Assembly (NCBI RefSeq): GCF_030698125.1
Contig: NZ_JAUYNV010000017.1
Span: 1-64,000, forward strand
Length of the DNA stretch: 64,000 nt
Reading direction: 5' to 3'
From: Methyloversatilis sp.
GTDB lineage: Bacteria > Pseudomonadota > Gammaproteobacteria > Burkholderiales > Rhodocyclaceae
Below the pieces are notes generated by a model. It did no database searches. It was not told the origin of the DNA and was given only the letters and a program-made list of their open reading frames with translations. The translations under genes were made by a program, and so were the position numbers. Below, one piece after another: positions 37,101 to 44,702 of the stretch (its first letter is position 1; every line of letters begins with the position of its first letter).

Positions 37101-38064
37101 CGGAGGTGCTCCGGACAGGGTCTGAAGGGGACGCCATCGACACGACCGGACGGGCCGGGCGGTCGTTGATGGCGAGGCTGAGCAGTTCGGGCCGCGCGTA
37201 GTGGCCGACCGAATCCATCATGCGTTTGCGCTTGGTGACCAGCGCCATGTCCAGATCGGCGATCACCATGCCTTCGCCTTCGGTCAGCGGCGGCGCCAGA
37301 TGCACGCCTTCGGGCGACACGATGGCGGTGCAGCAACCGCCGCGCAGCGTCTTCTGCAGGCCCGCGTCGGGCGTGATGGACTGGATCTGCGCGTCGCTCA
37401 GCCAGCCGGTGGAATTGATGACGAAGCAGCCCGCTTCGAGCGCGTGATGGCGGATCGTCACTTCCATCTGGTCGGCGAAGATCTGGCCGACCATCGAACC
37501 CGGAAACTGCGCGCAGTGGATTTCCTCGTGCTGCGTCATCAGCGCGAAGCGCGCCAGCGGGTTGTAGTGCTCCCAGCAGGCCAGCGCGCCGACGCGACCG
37601 ACCACGGTGTCGACCACCTTCAGGCCGCTCGCGTCACCCTGACCCCACACCATGCGCTCGTGATAGGTCGGCGTGATCTTGCGGCGCTTCAACACAAGCT
37701 TGCCGTCGGCGTCGAACACCAGTTGCGTGTTGTACAGGCTGCCGTGATCGCGCTCGTTCACGCCGAGCACCACCACGACGCCGCGCGAGCGCGCCCGCTC
37801 GGCGAGGGCCTGCGTCACCGGCCCGGGCACCGCCACCGCCCGTTCGTACAGCTTCAGGTGCGCCGCGCCCATCAGCACCGGCGGCTGCACGAACGAAAAG
37901 TACGGGTAGTAGGGCAGAAAGGTTTCCGGGAACACCGCAATCCGCGCGCCGCGATCCGCCGCTTCGTCGATCGCCGCCAGCACGTGCGCCAGCGTGCCGT
38001 CGGCCGATTCGAGGTCGGGCGCGATCTGGATCGCGGCGGCGCGGATTACTCGCGCGGAAGACAT
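36973..38064 (-). CDS. nitC: Nit1-type nitrilase (Nit6803/NitC family)
   Basis: 363 residues from the ATG at 38064. The catalytic triad is E47 ([12 protein letters not shown]), K129 ([13 protein letters not shown]) and C163 ([12 protein letters not shown]), all in place. It hydrolyses nitriles to acids and ammonia. NitC of the equivalent cluster in Pseudomonas fluorescens NCIMB 11764 is required for growth on cyanide as nitrogen source. The last 40 residues are low-complexity ([12 protein letters not shown]) and are read in another frame by the radical SAM gene. Symbol by family. Confidence 0.92.
   Translation of the reverse strand: MSSARVIRAAAIQIAPDLESADGTLAHVLAAIDEAADRGARIAVFPETFLPYYPYFSFVQPPVLMGAAHLKLYERAVAVPGPVTQALAERARSRGVVVVLGVNERDHGSLYNTQLVFDADGKLVLKRRKITPTYHERMVWGQGDASGLKVVDTVVGRVGALACWEHYNPLARFALMTQHEEIHCAQFPGSMVGQIFADQMEVTIRHHALEAGCFVINSTGWLSDAQIQSITPDAGLQKTLRGGCCTAIVSPEGVHLAPPLTEGEGMVIADLDMALVTKRKRMMDSVGHYARPELLSLAINDRPARPVVSMASPSDPVRSTSDEHPTDYRSGPRIAPHIEPHIDRPSAGDGADDGTAVVRLAAG
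37037..37072. repeat. 12-bp tandem repeat in the nitrilase/radical SAM overlap
   Basis: TCGATGTGCGGT occurs twice (37037-37048, 37049-37060), then a degenerate GCGATTCGCGGT (37061-37072). The period is 12, a multiple of 3, so length changes keep both overlapping genes in frame (PHIEPHID on the nitrilase side). Confidence 0.8.
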
Positions 38065-38546
38065 CACAAGGTCCAGGTGTCGAGGATGAAGGCGTTGTCC
38101 TTGCGGTGCAGCAGGATGATGTCGAGCACGTCGAGCGGGTTGATCGGCGTGATGCCTTCGATCAGCGACCCTTCGCCATGGCCGTACAGCGCCTGCAGTG
38201 CAAAGCGACATGCATAGACCTTGCCGCCTTCGGCGATGAACTTGGTGATCTGGTTGTTGAAGTTCTGGTGGCCGGGGAAGGCTTCGTCGCCCAGCGTCGG
38301 AAAGCCGCGCTTGACGCCCAGCGTGACGCCCGGGCCGTACAGCAGGATGGAGGTGTCGAAGCCCTTGCGCTTCAGCCGGGTGGCCTGCAGCAGATTGACG
38401 AAGCCGATCGAGCCTTCGAAGGCGACCGTATGGAAGGTGACCAGCGCCTTTTCGCCCGGCTCGGCTTTCACGTCCTCGAACACCTTCTCTTCGTAATCGA
38501 CGAGGAATTCACCTTTCTGATTGGCGGGCTTGGTAACTTTCGGCAT
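38064..38546 (-). CDS. MSMEG_0572/Sll0783-type protein (Nit1C)
   Basis: 160 residues, [20 protein letters not shown], a DsrE-like small protein ([48 protein letters not shown] with one Cys). Its homologue Sll0783 in Synechocystis is linked to nitrogen-starvation response. AGGAG 8 bp upstream supports the start. It is the first gene of the operon and overlaps the nitrilase by one base. No enzyme activity is known. Confidence 0.9.
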   Translation of the reverse strand: MPKVTKPANQKGEFLVDYEEKVFEDVKAEPGEKALVTFHTVAFEGSIGFVNLLQATRLKRKGFDTSILLYGPGVTLGVKRGFPTLGDEAFPGHQNFNNQITKFIAEGGKVYACRFALQALYGHGEGSLIEGITPINPLDVLDIILLHRKDNAFILDTWTL

Positions 38547-38607
38547 GAGAACTCTCCTGTGGGGTGGTCGTCCGGGTCAGTGCGCTCTGGCGGCGCTCCC
38601 TGTCCTT

Positions 38608-38623
38608 TGCACGCTGCGTGCCA
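38608..38623 (-). promoter_or_regulatory. Sigma-54-like promoter of the Nit1C operon
   Basis: On the minus strand TGGCACGCAGCGTGCA matches the -24/-12 consensus TGGCACG-N4-TTGCW with one mismatch (G for T at -14). It is 62 bp upstream of the first start codon. The same bases form a perfect GCACGC/GCGTGC palindrome, so a repressor operator is an alternative reading. Confidence 0.55.
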
Positions 38624-38639
38624 TGCCGGCGTCACTGCC

Positions 38640-38660
38640 TGCGATCAATATGCGATCAAT
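38640..38660. promoter_or_regulatory. Direct repeats TGCGATCAAT upstream of Nit1C
   Basis: TGCGATCAAT at 38640-38649 and 38651-38660, 11 bp apart (about one helical turn), just upstream of the sigma-54-like element. A third copy is at 38770-38779 in the same intergenic region. Direct repeats at one-turn or two-turn spacing are typical of MocR-type operators, so the MocR gene of this operon is a candidate binder. The rest of the 301-bp gap holds nothing else I can name. Confidence 0.55.
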
Positions 38661-38847
38661 GAACATACGCGCCCGCCGTGGCCGTTGACAGATTTTCACG
38701 GTCGCTGAAATGTCCTTTCCGGATCGGGGTTTAGGGGTGGCTTCACGCACCGCGATGGAGCACCCGCCATGCGATCAATGCACCCGATCATTCATCCGGA
38801 TCGCACCGGATGAGCGTCGGTGCCGCCTACCCGCGTATCGTTGAGGC

Positions 38848-40098
38848 ATGTCCGAATCCGTTGATCCCAGATTGATCGGCCTGGCTGCCGCGCTCGGCAT
38901 CGGCCTGCTGATCGGCATGGAGCGCGAGCGGCGCAAGGGCGAAGGTCCGGCGCGCGCGGCAGCCGGTCTGCGCACCTTCACGCTGGCTGCATTGCTTGGC
39001 GCGCTGGCCATGCTGCTCGGCGGCGGCCTGACACTGGCGGTACTGGCGGCAGCCGTGGGGCTGCTGACGGTGGTGTCCTACCGCAAGTCATCCGTCACCG
39101 ACCCCGGCCTGACGACGGAAATCGCGCTGCTGCTGACCTTCACGCTCGGTGCGCTGGCGCAGGTCGATGCGCCGCTGGCGACCGGCATCGGCGTGCTGGT
39201 GGCCATCATGCTGGCCGCGCGCAGCCACCTGCACCGCTTCGTCGTGCGCGTCATGTCGGAGCAGGAACTGCACGACGCGCTGCTGCTGGCGGCCGCGGCG
39301 CTGGTCATCCTGCCGCTGACGCCCGATCGCACGGTTGATCCGTTCGATGCGATCAATCCGCGCACCTTGTGGACGCTGGCCGTGCTGATGATGGCGATCA
39401 ACGCGTGCGGCCACATTGCGCTGCGCGCCGCCGGGCCGGCGCTCGGCCTGTCGTTCGCCGGCTTCGCATCGGGCTTCGTGTCGAGCACCGCCACCATCGC
39501 GGCGATGGGCGCGCAGGCCGTGCGCACGCCCGCGTTGCGCGCCGGCGCCGTGTCGGGTGCCGTGCTGTCGTCGCTGGCGACCGTGCTGCAACTGGTGCTG
39601 CTGCTCGCAGTGACCAGTACCGCCGTACTGCGCGAAATGGCGCTGCCGCTGCTGGCGGCCGGTATCGCGGCGCTGGCTTACGGTCTGCTGGTCGCGTGGC
39701 GCAGTGTGCATGCGATGGAGGGCGAGACCGTGCCGCCCGGCCGCGCCTTCAACCCGCGTATCGCCGTGCTGTTCGCCGTCACGATGGGCGGCATGCTGCT
39801 GCTGACTTCACTGCTGCGCGAAGCCTTCGGCAGCGCCGGCCTGAACCTGGCCGTGGGCCTGGCCGGTTTCGCCGACGCCCATTCGTCTGCCGCGGCGGTC
39901 GCCGCGCTCAACGCTTCGGGCAAGATTGAGGCCGCACAGGCGGTGCTGCCCATCCTGATCGCCTTCACGACCAACGCGATCAGCAAGATCGTTGTCGCTG
40001 CGACGGCCGGCGACCGGGCCTTTGCGGCTCAGGTTGCACCGGGTGTGCTGCTGTCGGTCGGCGCCGCCTGGGCGGTCTGGCTGCTGCGCGGAGGCTGA
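38848..40098 (+). CDS. MgtC/SapB N-domain DUF4010 membrane protein
   Basis: 416 residues with about 12 hydrophobic segments. The N-terminal third is the MgtC/SapB domain (GLAAALGIGLLIGMERER) and the rest is DUF4010 (GFASGFVSSTATIAAMG; GFADAHSSAAAVAALN; AFTTNAISKIVVA). Function is unknown. It is divergent from the Nit1C operon and shares its regulatory region, including the third TGCGATCAAT. A gene relation to Nit1C is possible but not shown. Confidence 0.88.
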   Translation: MSESVDPRLIGLAAALGIGLLIGMERERRKGEGPARAAAGLRTFTLAALLGALAMLLGGGLTLAVLAAAVGLLTVVSYRKSSVTDPGLTTEIALLLTFTLGALAQVDAPLATGIGVLVAIMLAARSHLHRFVVRVMSEQELHDALLLAAAALVILPLTPDRTVDPFDAINPRTLWTLAVLMMAINACGHIALRAAGPALGLSFAGFASGFVSSTATIAAMGAQAVRTPALRAGAVSGAVLSSLATVLQLVLLLAVTSTAVLREMALPLLAAGIAALAYGLLVAWRSVHAMEGETVPPGRAFNPRIAVLFAVTMGGMLLLTSLLREAFGSAGLNLAVGLAGFADAHSSAAAVAALNASGKIEAAQAVLPILIAFTTNAISKIVVAATAGDRAFAAQVAPGVLLSVGAAWAVWLLRGG

Positions 40099-40126
40099 TG
40101 CCCGCACGCAGCGGTGGTCAACATGC

Positions 40127-40154
40127 TTGACAGCGACGCTTTCCTGGCTAGAAT
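40127..40154 (+). promoter_or_regulatory. Sigma-70 promoter of the tetR-fad operon
   Basis: TTGACA (40127-40132), a 16-bp spacer and TAGAAT (40149-40154). The predicted start of transcription, near 40161, falls inside the palindrome at 40154-40171. Confidence 0.75.
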
Positions 40155-40171
40155 TTAAACGAACGTTTGAA
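40154..40171 (+). promoter_or_regulatory. TetR-family operator (palindrome)
   Basis: TTTAAACGAACGTTTGAA is an 8-2-8 inverted repeat with one mismatched pair. It starts at the last base of the -10 and covers the expected transcription start, 16 bp before the TetR gene. The AAACG/CGTTT arms resemble operators of fatty-acid-responsive TetR proteins such as PsrA. Confidence 0.75.
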
Positions 40172-40187
40172 TGAGGGCTGTGCAGGC

Positions 40188-40871
40188 ATGGATGTCCGTC
40201 GCACTTCGCTGACCGCGCACGAAACCCGCAGCCGCATTCTCGATGCGGCGCAGGCCCTGTTCGTGGCACACGGTTTCGAGGCGACGTCGATGCGCATGAT
40301 CACCGGCGACGCCGGCGTCAATCTTGCGGCGGTGAACTACCACTTCGGTTCGAAGGACGTACTGGTGCGCGAGGTGCTGAAGCGCCATCTGCAGCCGCTG
40401 AACGCGCAGCGCATGCAGGCACTCGATGCGGCCGAAGCCGCGGCCGGCGAGCAGCCGGTGAAGCCGCACCGCATCGTCGATGCGTTCTTCAGCAGTTCGC
40501 TCGATCTGGCGTCAGGCAGTGCTGCCGGGCGTGAATTCATGCAGTTGCTCGGCCGCACCTTCACCGAACCGTCACCGTCCGTGCGCGAATATCTCGCGAC
40601 CGAATACGCGCCGGTGATCGGCCGTTACCGCGATGCGTTCTGCCGCGCGCTGCCGACGGTGCCGGTCGAGGAAATCCTGTGGCGCCTGCATTTCATGCTG
40701 GGCGCCATGTCGTACGCGGTGTCGGGCATCGATTCGCTGCAGGTGCTGACCGGCGTGCGCATCGATGAGCCGGACGCCATGCAGCGCATGCGGCCGCGCC
40801 TGATGAGTTTCCTGCTCGGCGGTTTGCGGGCGCCACTTCCTGCGGGCGACGGCGCGGACGAAACAACGTAG
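40188..40871 (+). CDS. TetR-family (PsrA-like) fatty-acid regulator
   Basis: 227 residues from the ATG at 40188 (MDVRRTSLTAHETRSRILDA). An N-terminal HTH (DAAQALFVAHGFEATSMRMI, NYHFGSKDVLVREVLKRHL) is followed by a ligand domain with FMQLLGRTFTEPSPSVREYL, as in PsrA-type regulators that release DNA on binding acyl-CoA or free fatty acid. It opens a co-directional run of beta-oxidation genes and has a palindrome over its own start site, so autorepression of the whole operon is likely. Confidence 0.87.
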   Translation: MDVRRTSLTAHETRSRILDAAQALFVAHGFEATSMRMITGDAGVNLAAVNYHFGSKDVLVREVLKRHLQPLNAQRMQALDAAEAAAGEQPVKPHRIVDAFFSSSLDLASGSAAGREFMQLLGRTFTEPSPSVREYLATEYAPVIGRYRDAFCRALPTVPVEEILWRLHFMLGAMSYAVSGIDSLQVLTGVRIDEPDAMQRMRPRLMSFLLGGLRAPLPAGDGADETT

Positions 40872-40938
40872 CGGAACAGGGTGCAACGGCCGACGATGGC
40901 CTGCACACCGGAGCGAAGCACCGAGGAGGGGAAACGAC

Positions 40939-43419
40939 ATGACCTGGATAGTGTTGCTGCTGGTGCCTGTGGGCATCGTACTGCTGGGCTACCTGCGCGC
41001 GCCGCTGCTCGTGAGCACCGTGGCGGCTGCCGCGTGGCTGGTGGCGGCCAGCCTGCATTTCGACTGGCCGGTGGCGATGAATGTCGCGGTTGCGCTGCTG
41101 GCGGGCGTGCCGGCACTGCTGCTGAACGTGCCGGCGCTGCGCCGTGCGGTCATTTCAAAACCGCTGTTGAAGGTTTACCGAAACATCCTTCCGCCGATGT
41201 CCGACACCGAACGCATCGCGCTGGAAGCCGGCACCGTGTGGTGGGAAGGCGAACTGTTCCGCGGCCACCCGGACTGGTCCGTGCTGCACGCCTATCCGGA
41301 GCCGACGCTGAGCGCGGAAGAACAGGCCTTCCTCGACAACGAGGTCGAACAGCTGTGCCGCCTGTCCGACGACTGGACCATTTCGCACGAATTGAAGGAC
41401 TTGCCGCCCGAGGCGTGGCAGTACATCAAGGATGCCGGCTTCCTCGGCCTCATCATTCCGAAGCAGTACGGCGGCAAGCAGTTTTCGGCCTGGGCGCATT
41501 CGCAGATCGTGACCAAGCTGTCGACGCGCTGCTCCGCCTCGGCGGTCACCGTGATGGTGCCCAACTCGCTCGGCCCGGCCGAACTGCTGCTGCACTACGG
41601 CACCGACGCGCAGAAGGATCACTACCTGCCGCGCCTGGCCAGGGGGCTGGAGATTCCGTGTTTCGCACTCACCAGCCCGCAGGCCGGCTCGGACGCGGCG
41701 TCGATTCCGGACTTCGGCATCATCTGCAGGGGCGAATATCAGGGCCGCGAAGTACTGGGCATGCGCGTCACCTGGGACAAGCGCTACATCACGCTGGGTC
41801 CGGTCGCGACACTGCTCGGTCTGGCGTTCCGGCTGTACGACCCGGACCACCTGCTGGGCGACACCGAAGATATCGGCATCACCTGCGCACTGATTCCGAC
41901 CGATCACCCGGGCGTCGAAATCGGCCGCCGCCACTTCCCGCTGAACGCGGTGTTCCAGAACGGACCGAACTGGGGCCGCGACGTATTCATGCCGATCGAG
42001 TGGATCATCGGCGGCCCGGCGATGGCCGGGCAGGGCTGGCGCATGCTGATGGAGTGCCTCGCCGCCGGTCGCTCGATTTCGCTGCCGGCGTCGAACACCG
42101 GCATGGCCAAGCTCACCGCGCGCGCCGTCGGCGGCTATGCGCGCGTGCGCAGCCAGTTCAAGACTGCGATCGGCCGCTTCGAAGGCATCCAGGAACCGCT
42201 GGCCCGCATCGGCGGCCACCTGTACATGATGGACGCGGCACGTCGCATGACTGCCGGCGCCATCGACCTGGGCGAAAAGCCCTCGGTGGTGTCGGCCATC
42301 GTGAAATACCACATCACCGAGCGCGCGCGCATCGTCGTCAATGACGGCATGGACATCCTTGGCGGCAAGGGCATCTGTCTGGGGCCGTCGAATTTCCTCG
42401 GCCGCGCCTACCAGCAGATCCCGATCGGCATCACGGTCGAGGGCGCGAACATCCTGACACGCAGCCTGATCATCTTCGGCCAGGGCGCCATCCGCTGCCA
42501 TCCGTACGTGCTGCGCGAAATGCGCGCCGCGCTGGCCGACGACACGCCGGCGGCGCTGGCCGAATTCGACGATGCGCTGTTTTCGCACATCGGCTACACC
42601 GCCAGCAATGCGATACGCGCGCTGGTGACCGGCCTGACCGGTTCGCACTGGGTTGGCGTGCCGAGTGGCGTGGCGCCGGAAACGCACCGTTACTACCAGC
42701 AGCTCACGCGCTTTTCGACCGCCTTCGCGTTCATTTCGGATGCCGCGATGCTCACCATGGGCGGCGATCTGAAGCGCAAGGAAAAACTGTCGGCGCGGCT
42801 GGGCGACATCCTTTCGCAGATGTATCTGTGCTCGGCCACGTTGAAGCGCTACGAAGCCGATGGCCGGCAGGCGGCCGACGCGCCGCTGATGCACTGGGCC
42901 ATGTGGGACGCGATGTTCCATGCCCAGACCGCATTCGAAGGCGTGATGTCCAACTTCCCGAATCGCGCCATCGCCATCCTGCTGCGCCGTCTGATCTTTC
43001 CGCTCGGCCGGCCGTATGTGGTGCCGTCGGACCGGCTCGGCGGCGAGGTGGCGAATCTGCTGATCGAGCCGTCCGCGACGCGCGACCGGCTGACCGCCGG
43101 CATGTACATCCCCGACGACGAACACGACCCGGTCGGCGTCATCGAACACGCGCTGAACGCGACGATCGCCGCCGAAACCATCGAAGCACGTGTGCGCGCG
43201 GCGCAGAAGAAGGGTGTGCTGAAAGCGCACGGGGCCGGGCTGATGCAGGCCGCGTTCGACGCCGGCCTGATCGAGGCCGCCGAATTCGCGCTGATCCGCC
43301 GGCGCGACGAACTGCGTGACCGGGTCGTCCGGGTGGACGACTTCCCGCAGGATTTCGGTGTCGATGCGGTGAGCACACCGCCGGCCGAATCGCACAACGT
43401 CACCGCGATCGCCGCCTGA
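40939..43419 (+). CDS. fadE: Acyl-CoA dehydrogenase, FadE type
   Basis: 826 residues, the length of the FadE class, catalysing the first step of beta-oxidation (acyl-CoA to trans-2-enoyl-CoA) with electrons passed to ETF or quinone. Two N-terminal membrane segments (residues 1-60, MTWIVLLLVPVGIVLLGYL) are followed by the ACAD fold (EAWQYIKDAGFLGLIIPKQY; CFALTSPQAGSDAASI; NDGMDILGGKGICLGPSN) and the FadE C-terminal domain. GAGGAGGGG precedes the ATG, 68 bp after tetR. Its stop overlaps the thiolase start. Confidence 0.93.
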   Translation: MTWIVLLLVPVGIVLLGYLRAPLLVSTVAAAAWLVAASLHFDWPVAMNVAVALLAGVPALLLNVPALRRAVISKPLLKVYRNILPPMSDTERIALEAGTVWWEGELFRGHPDWSVLHAYPEPTLSAEEQAFLDNEVEQLCRLSDDWTISHELKDLPPEAWQYIKDAGFLGLIIPKQYGGKQFSAWAHSQIVTKLSTRCSASAVTVMVPNSLGPAELLLHYGTDAQKDHYLPRLARGLEIPCFALTSPQAGSDAASIPDFGIICRGEYQGREVLGMRVTWDKRYITLGPVATLLGLAFRLYDPDHLLGDTEDIGITCALIPTDHPGVEIGRRHFPLNAVFQNGPNWGRDVFMPIEWIIGGPAMAGQGWRMLMECLAAGRSISLPASNTGMAKLTARAVGGYARVRSQFKTAIGRFEGIQEPLARIGGHLYMMDAARRMTAGAIDLGEKPSVVSAIVKYHITERARIVVNDGMDILGGKGICLGPSNFLGRAYQQIPIGITVEGANILTRSLIIFGQGAIRCHPYVLREMRAALADDTPAALAEFDDALFSHIGYTASNAIRALVTGLTGSHWVGVPSGVAPETHRYYQQLTRFSTAFAFISDAAMLTMGGDLKRKEKLSARLGDILSQMYLCSATLKRYEADGRQAADAPLMHWAMWDAMFHAQTAFEGVMSNFPNRAIAILLRRLIFPLGRPYVVPSDRLGGEVANLLIEPSATRDRLTAGMYIPDDEHDPVGVIEHALNATIAAETIEARVRAAQKKGVLKAHGAGLMQAAFDAGLIEAAEFALIRRRDELRDRVVRVDDFPQDFGVDAVSTPPAESHNVTAIAA

Positions 43420-44702
43420 TGACCTTATCCGACGTTTTCGTGGTCGATGGCGCGCGCACGCCCTTCCTGAAGTCGCGCAACGCGCCCGGCCCGTTCGCCG
43501 CGGCCGACCTCGCGGTGGCGGCCGGCAGTGCGCTGCTGTCGCGCCAGACCTTCCGGCCGGATCAGCTCGACGAAGTCATCCTCGGCTGCGCGGCGCCCTC
43601 TGCCGACGAAGCGAACATCGGTCGCATCGCTGCACTGCGCCTGGGCTGTGGCGACCGCGTGCCGGGCTGGACGGTGATGCGCAACTGCGCGAGCGGCATG
43701 CAGGCACTCGATTCGGGCATTGCCAACATCCGGCTCGGACGCGCCGATCTGGTGCTGGCCGGCGGCGTCGACGCCCTGTCGCGTGCCCACCTGCTGTTTT
43801 CCGACGCCATGGTGCGCTGGCTGTCGCAGTGGTACGCGGCCAGAGGCATCGGCGCGCGCGCGCTGCTGCTGACGAAATTGCGCCCCGGCATGCTGGCGCC
43901 GGTCATCGGTCTGCTGAAAGGCCTGACCGATCCGGTCATCGGCATCAATATGGGCCAGACCGCCGAAAACCTCGCCGCGCGCTTCGGCATCAGCCGCACA
44001 CAGATGGATTTCCACGCCATGCGTTCGCACCAGCGCACCGCCGCCGCGCTCGATGCCAGCCATTTCGGCGAAGTCGTGCCGATCGCCGACGCCGGTGGAC
44101 ATATCTATACGGAGGACGACGGCGTACGACGCGATTCGTCGGTGCCGCGGCTGGCAAAGCTGCGCCCGGTGTTCGACCGCGCGCAGGGTCACATCACGGC
44201 CGGCAACAGTTCGCAGGTGACCGACGGTGCGGCCTGGTTGCTGCTGGCGTCGCGCAAGGCGGTGGATGAGCATGGCCTGACGCCGCTCGGCCGCATCGTC
44301 GACACCGAGTGGGCCGGACTGGACCCGGCGCAGATGGGACTGGGCCCGGTGCACGCCGCCACACCCATCCTGCAGCGTCACGGTCTCGGGCTGAACGATC
44401 TTGATGCCTGGGAAATCAACGAAGCCTTCGCCGCTCAGGTCATCGGCTGCATCGAGGCGTGGAAAAGCGATGACTACTGCCGCACCGAACTGGGCCTGCC
44501 CGGCGCGCTCGGCACGCTCGATGAGCGCCGGCTGAATGTCGACGGCGGCGCCATTGCGATCGGTCACCCGGTCGGCGCAAGCGGTGCACGCATCGTGCTC
44601 CACCTGCTGCAGGTGCTGCGCCGGCAGGGTGGCGGCCGCGGCATCGCGGCCATCTGCATCGGCGGCGGGCAGGGCGGTGCCATGCTGGTGGAAACGACGT
44701 GA
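43419..44702 (+). CDS. fadI: Acetyl-CoA C-acyltransferase (FadI-type thiolase)
   Basis: 427 residues; thiolytic cleavage of 3-ketoacyl-CoA. The nucleophilic C90 is in RNCASGMQALDSG, the catalytic histidine in GGAIAIGHPVGASGAR and the second cysteine in CIGGGQGGAML. The length and an inserted loop around SQWYAARGIGARALL match the longer FadI class rather than FadA. It is coupled by one-base overlap to fadE and by 4 bp to the next gene, its expected trifunctional partner. Confidence 0.9.
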   Translation: MTLSDVFVVDGARTPFLKSRNAPGPFAAADLAVAAGSALLSRQTFRPDQLDEVILGCAAPSADEANIGRIAALRLGCGDRVPGWTVMRNCASGMQALDSGIANIRLGRADLVLAGGVDALSRAHLLFSDAMVRWLSQWYAARGIGARALLLTKLRPGMLAPVIGLLKGLTDPVIGINMGQTAENLAARFGISRTQMDFHAMRSHQRTAAALDASHFGEVVPIADAGGHIYTEDDGVRRDSSVPRLAKLRPVFDRAQGHITAGNSSQVTDGAAWLLLASRKAVDEHGLTPLGRIVDTEWAGLDPAQMGLGPVHAATPILQRHGLGLNDLDAWEINEAFAAQVIGCIEAWKSDDYCRTELGLPGALGTLDERRLNVDGGAIAIGHPVGASGARIVLHLLQVLRRQGGGRGIAAICIGGGQGGAMLVETT

